Shown here: one piece after another, positions 60,440 to 64,000 of the stretch
Layout: every line of letters starts with the position of its first letter
Position numbering within the stretch: position 1 is the first letter of the stretch
Source of the DNA: UBA2396 sp038042175
Lineage (GTDB): Bacteria > Planctomycetota > Phycisphaerae > Phycisphaerales > UBA1924
DNA: 64,000 bases
Reading direction: 5' to 3'
Assembly (NCBI GenBank): GCA_964358855.1
Contig: CAYHQQ010000010.1
Coordinates: forward strand, 1 to 64,000
Translations under genes and position numbers: made by a program
Notes under the pieces: model-generated
What the model was told of the DNA's origin: nothing
What the model saw: the letters and a program-made list of their open reading frames with translations, nothing else
Database searches by the model: none

Positions 60440-61123
60440 ATGGTCGTTCGAGCTATGAGGTGGATCAAACGCCTCATCAAGCCACCCGTCGTGGTGGGAC
60501 GCGCTTCGCACAGTTGTCCGACGATGAGACTCGGGAGCGAGTACGGCGGTTGGAACTTCAACCCCGAGCTCCTGAGCAAGGACAGCGTCGTGTATTCCGC
60601 CGGGATCGGGGAGGACACGTCGTGGGATGAGGCGCTCATCGCCCGGTACGGACTCACGGTTCACGGCTTCGATCCCACGCCCAAGTCGATCCGGTGGGTC
60701 AAGGCACGGACGATGCCGCGGGGCTTTGTGCTCCATGAGTTCGGGATCGCGCCAACCGATGGGGAGCTGATCTTTCACGCGCCCGAGAACCCCGAGCACG
60801 TTTCGGTCTCGGTCGTCGAGCGCAAGACCCAGACGCAGCGGATTGTGCTCCCTGTGCGAGAACTGGTCGGGATCATGAAAGAGCTCGGGCACGACCACAT
60901 CGACCTTCTCAAGATGGATATCGAGGGGTCGGAGTACGGCGTCATCGAGGATCTGCTTGCGCGGAAGGTGCCGGTCAGGCAACTGCTCGTCGAGTATCAC
61001 CACCGATTCCAGGGCGTCGGCGATGCGAAGACCCAGGCCTCGATCGATCTGCTGGAGCGCAATGGGTACAAACTCTTCAAGATCTCCAAGAGCGCCGAGG
61101 AATACTCGTTTCTCAGGGTCTGA
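60440..61123 (+). CDS. FkbM family methyltransferase
   Basis: A 227-residue protein. VVYSAGIGEDTSWDEALIARY with FDPTPKSIRWV is the FkbM opening (Rossmann motif and acidic residue). DLLKMDIEGSEYGVIEDLL is its diagnostic mid-motif. FkbM enzymes O-methylate sugars or polyketides. The ATG has GGAG nine bases upstream. It is divergent from the GT4 gene, and its stop faces the epimerase gene. The context suggests decoration of a surface sugar. Confidence 0.87.
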   Translation: MVVRAMRWIKRLIKPPVVVGRASHSCPTMRLGSEYGGWNFNPELLSKDSVVYSAGIGEDTSWDEALIARYGLTVHGFDPTPKSIRWVKARTMPRGFVLHEFGIAPTDGELIFHAPENPEHVSVSVVERKTQTQRIVLPVRELVGIMKELGHDHIDLLKMDIEGSEYGVIEDLLARKVPVRQLLVEYHHRFQGVGDAKTQASIDLLERNGYKLFKISKSAEEYSFLRV

Positions 61124-61158
61124 GCCGGCTTTGGACGGGGCCCATCCCGGGGCAAAGG

Positions 61159-62157
61159 TCAGGCGTTGGCCCGATACCACTCGATGGTTCGCTTGAGACC
61201 TTCCTCGAATCCAACCTCGGCCCGCCAGTTGAGGAGCGTGGCCGCGCGATCGGTCGAGAGGCTGCGGCGGGGCTGTCCATCGGGCTTGCTGGTGTCCCAC
61301 GTGATGGTGCCTTTGAAGTCGACGAGCTTCACGATGAGCTCCACAAGGTCCTTGATCTTGATCTCAAATCCCGCGCCCAGATTGATGGGCGTGGGATCGT
61401 CCATGACCTCCGACGCTCGGAGAATTCCCTCGGCCGCATCTTCAACGTAGAGGAACTCGCGGCTCGCCGAGCCCGTCCCCCAGCAGACGATCTCCTTGTC
61501 ACCGCGGTTCTTGGCCTCGATCGCCTTGCGGATGAGCGCTGGGATGACATGGGAGCTGCTGAGATCAAAGTTATCGAACGGCCCGTACAGGTTCACTGGC
61601 AGCACGTAGGTTGCGCGGAAGGCGTACTGCAGGCGGTAGGCCTCGAGCATCTGCCACGCGGCCTTCTTGGCGACGCCATAAGGCGCGTTGGTGACTTCGG
61701 GGTAACCGTTCCACAGGTTTTCCTCCCGGAAGGGGACCGGGGTGAGGTTCGGGTAGGCGCAGATCGTGCCGACCTGCACAAACTTGCCGCCTCGTTCGTG
61801 AAGGCCGTCGAGCCGCGATTGCTCGATGAGGTGCAGGGCCATGGCCATGTTGGCAAAGAAGTATCGCCCCGGGTTGGCGAGGTTCGCGCCGATGCCGCCG
61901 ACCTCGGCGGCGAGGTGGATGATGACGTCGGGTTTGTCCTTTCCGAAGGCGTTGCGGACCAGGCGCGCCACGTCCGTTTCGCTGGTCAGGTCGCACTCTG
62001 ACCGCCTGGGGATCATGATGTTCGCCGGAAGGACCCCCCGTTCGCGGAGCTTTCGACAGACGCAGCGTCCGAGAAACCCGGCACCTCCGGTGACGATGAC
62101 TCTCTTTGCGTTCCAGTCCATGGTCTTGGTTGCGGTCGTGTCAGGTAAAGAGGACAT
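61159..62157 (-). CDS. GDP-L-fucose-synthase-like NAD-dependent epimerase/dehydratase
   Basis: A 332-residue extended SDR. RVIVTGGAGFLGRCVCRKL (glycine motif), AAEVGGIGANLANPGRYFFAN (as in GDP-fucose synthases), catalytic GTICAYP and YGVAKKA (Tyr and Lys), then GTGSASREFLYVEDAAEG near the substrate end. WcaG/Fcl enzymes convert GDP-4-keto-6-deoxy-mannose to GDP-L-fucose, and with an AlgD-like enzyme in the same locus a GDP-mannose-derived sugar supply is likely. GGAG is present upstream of the ATG; a second ATG 36 bases in is an alternative. It converges with FkbM. Confidence 0.9.
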   Translation of the reverse strand: MSSLPDTTATKTMDWNAKRVIVTGGAGFLGRCVCRKLRERGVLPANIMIPRRSECDLTSETDVARLVRNAFGKDKPDVIIHLAAEVGGIGANLANPGRYFFANMAMALHLIEQSRLDGLHERGGKFVQVGTICAYPNLTPVPFREENLWNGYPEVTNAPYGVAKKAAWQMLEAYRLQYAFRATYVLPVNLYGPFDNFDLSSSHVIPALIRKAIEAKNRGDKEIVCWGTGSASREFLYVEDAAEGILRASEVMDDPTPINLGAGFEIKIKDLVELIVKLVDFKGTITWDTSKPDGQPRRSLSTDRAATLLNWRAEVGFEEGLKRTIEWYRANA

Positions 62158-62382
62158 GAAATCGGCTCCAGAGTGTGGCGTTGCCTGGTGGGCTGGGACT
62201 ATACCGGTCCCGAAGTGGAGGGGCCGGAGTCGAGCGTCGCCGACGTCTTGCGACCTGAGGCTGGTTGTGCTGATCGGCCTGGTGTCTGGATTCTTGATTG
62301 TGCCCCGAAAGGTAGTTGAGGGGTGGCGCGGGCCAATGCGTTTGTCGATAACGGACGGTAAGACCCCCTAACGTGGCTGTTC

Positions 62383-64000
62383 ATGACCTTACCCGACCCC
62401 TCATCCCCGCCCGTTGCTCCGCTGGAGGACTTCCCGGTCGTTCCAATGAGAGTCACGGGGAAGATGGGGCGGGCGGCGGGGAGCGGCGCGGCGTGGATGA
62501 TGTCGGCGACGGTGTTCACCAAGATTCTGACTTTTGTGGCCCAGATCGTGCTCGGGAGCCTGCTGACGCGCGACGATTTCGGCCTTTTCGCCATGGCCGT
62601 CGCCACGACCAAGTTCGTGACCATCTGCCAGGACGGAGGCGTTCGGGACCTTCTGGTTCAGCGAGGGCTGGGAGACTACGAGAAATTCTCGGGGCGCGTG
62701 TTCTGGTTTGCGATGTGCTTCAATCTCGTTGTGGCGACGCTGGTCGCGGCGGTCGCCTGGCCGGTGGCGAACCTCTGGTTCAAGGACGATCGGCTCGTGA
62801 ATCTGCTGTTGGTTCTGGCCCTCTCGGTTCCGCTTGGAACCCCCGGGGCGGTGCTCAACTCCAAGCTCCGTCTGGACTTCAACTTTGCGGCGACCAGCTG
62901 GGTGATGATCCTCTCGGGAGTGGTCAGGCAGGTGGGAACCGTCAGCCTGGCTCTGGCGGCGTGCGGCTCGATGAGCTTCGTGGTTCCGGCTGTCCTCGCG
63001 GCGATTGTCGAGAGCGCGGCCTCATGGTGGTTCTCCAGGGACACGCCTTGGAAGCGAGCACCGGAGTTTGGGACGTGGATCGATCTCTTCAAGCAGGCCA
63101 AGTGGTTGATCTTCGGCTCGGTCGCCAATCTCCTGATCGATCGCGGGCCTTACCTCGTGATGCAGCCCTTCCTGGTGCTGGGCGGGGTGAATGTGGCGTT
63201 GGCCACCGGAGTCCTGGGTGAGTACTTCTGGGCGTTTGAGGTGACCGCGCAGCTCGGTGTGCTGCTCTCGTACAACATGCAGCTCGTGCTGATGCCGGTC
63301 CTGTCGCGATTCAAAGACGACATCCCCAGATTGCGCGACGCCACCATCCGGTCGATGTCGGGACTGATGATGATGGGCTCGTTCTCGAGCCTGGCCATGG
63401 CCGTCATGATGGATCCGCTCGAGGGGCTGATCTTCAACGGAAAGTGGGCCAACGCAACGCCGGCGGTCGCGGTCTTCGGGCTGTTCTTTCCGTTCAGAAT
63501 TCTGTACGGGCTGACGACGGCGGTGCAACTGGCGATGAACCAGTCGCGGACCTGGTGCCTGCTCTCGTTCGCCGAGGGAATCGCGTTCACGCTCGCGGGC
63601 GCGGTGGTGGCCATCGTCGCGGCCAAAGGCTGGATGGGGACGCTGGTGGGCGTCGACGCGGCCTCGCTGGCGTGGGCGACGGGCGGCACGCTGGCAATCG
63701 TGCGGATCTTCGCGACGCTGTGGGTCATGCGGCAGATCGGCGCCAGGCGTCGGGCGGTCCTGGTCGAGATGATCTGGCCTTGGCTGCTCGCGGTGCTGAG
63801 CGCGGCGATCGCTCACTCCCTGGACGCGTGGCTGAACCTCGAGGGGCTTGTGACGCGAAGGTGGGACGTCGAGAAAGCGGTGTGCGAGATTACGATCGGG
63901 AACTCGGACGGTTTCGCGGGGTGGTTTGTCGCGATCGTGCAGGGCTGGGGACTCAATGCCCGCGCGGACGCTGCGATCATCGAGGGCACCCGGTTGGTCT
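62383..64000 (+). CDS. oligosaccharide flippase (MOP superfamily, Wzx-like), 3' end beyond window
   Basis: The open frame from ATG at 62383 continues without a stop to the window end (539 codons), so the gene is incomplete. The N-terminus has a proline-rich tail and then GSGAAWMMSATVFTKILTFV, as in polysaccharide transporter (Polysacc_synt) proteins. At least ten hydrophobic segments follow, with short charged loops such as LTRDDFGLFAMAV and VQRGLGDYEKFSG. These flip lipid-linked sugars across the inner membrane. A TAACGT lies eight bases before the ATG. It is divergent from the epimerase gene across a 225-base gap with no other gene. At 539 residues and still open it is longer than typical Wzx (about 420-480). 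Confidence 0.85.
   Translation, partial: MTLPDPSSPPVAPLEDFPVVPMRVTGKMGRAAGSGAAWMMSATVFTKILTFVAQIVLGSLLTRDDFGLFAMAVATTKFVTICQDGGVRDLLVQRGLGDYEKFSGRVFWFAMCFNLVVATLVAAVAWPVANLWFKDDRLVNLLLVLALSVPLGTPGAVLNSKLRLDFNFAATSWVMILSGVVRQVGTVSLALAACGSMSFVVPAVLAAIVESAASWWFSRDTPWKRAPEFGTWIDLFKQAKWLIFGSVANLLIDRGPYLVMQPFLVLGGVNVALATGVLGEYFWAFEVTAQLGVLLSYNMQLVLMPVLSRFKDDIPRLRDATIRSMSGLMMMGSFSSLAMAVMMDPLEGLIFNGKWANATPAVAVFGLFFPFRILYGLTTAVQLAMNQSRTWCLLSFAEGIAFTLAGAVVAIVAAKGWMGTLVGVDAASLAWATGGTLAIVRIFATLWVMRQIGARRRAVLVEMIWPWLLAVLSAAIAHSLDAWLNLEGLVTRRWDVEKAVCEITIGNSDGFAGWFVAIVQGWGLNARADAAIIEGTRLV

Overview
The window looks like a chromosomal scaffold of a GC-rich planctomycete, most likely of the class Phycisphaerae. 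The main evidence is: six secreted proteins that share a paired DGDGxxDFFDYDAF tail ending in cysteine; a PSD1-type (DUF1549/DUF1553) haem protein followed by a DUF1501 protein; a two-copy DUF1080 protein; a Hanks-type kinase fused to leucine-rich repeats; and several Tat-exported proteins. No rRNA, prophage, integrase, transposase or CRISPR array was seen. The scaffold begins in a G-homopolymer sequencing artefact (1-85). It also carries a 10-N gap (12669-12678) flanked by artefactual sequence that splits one gene.

Layout. 181-2684: an AlgI-like MBOAT acyltransferase with an SGNH-like partner. 2788-6804: conserved hypotheticals, the DUF1080 protein and clpS. 6970-9535: tRNA-Ala(GGC) and the kinase-LRR protein. 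9597-13666: lipoproteins and an uncharacterised three-gene envelope operon. 13797-14845: a Fic/Xre toxin-antitoxin-like pair with its operator region. 14921-20950: a methyltransferase, a Tat protein, an AI-2E-family transporter with an extra C-terminal domain, and an oxidoreductase. 21142-27119: a 1497-residue SF1 helicase translationally coupled to an exported (alpha/alpha) barrel enzyme. 27158-31798: the PSD1/DUF1501 pair. 32071-40499: housekeeping genes (aroA, groES, apt, a duplicated 6-pyruvoyl-tetrahydropterin-synthase-like protein, an exported glutathione peroxidase, yidC, mnmE). 40697-43405: a secreted trypsin-like protease with a dockerin-like tail. 43570-46843: a PIN-domain toxin-antitoxin pair, a TPR protein, a solitary nuoB and a CaCA antiporter. 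47002-57440: a cluster of five more dockerin-tailed secreted proteins (two with no recognised catalytic domain, a propeller, a BNR/sialidase-like protein and a parallel beta-helix protein), plus one PEP-CTERM-like protein and a putative regulator. 57564-64000: an exopolysaccharide-type locus (AlgD-like sugar dehydrogenase, GT4, FkbM methyltransferase, GDP-fucose-synthase-like epimerase, and a flippase that runs off the window).

How genes work together. The acyltransferase pair on the left and the sugar-nucleotide, transferase and flippase genes on the right suggest an acylated extracellular polysaccharide, though the two loci are about 55 kb apart. The tailed proteins look like a surface-displayed set sorted by a common C-terminal module. 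yidC-mnmE keeps its common bacterial neighbourhood.

Two signals recur across the window. First, start codons fall mainly into two classes: those with a GGAG-type Shine-Dalgarno, and about a dozen with no Shine-Dalgarno but with a TANNNT -10-like box 5-8 nt before the start codon, suggesting frequent leaderless mRNAs. Second, gene ends carry long imperfect inverted repeats built from short iterated words (CACGGAG, GAAGGCTGAAGG, GGACTGA, AAAGCAC).
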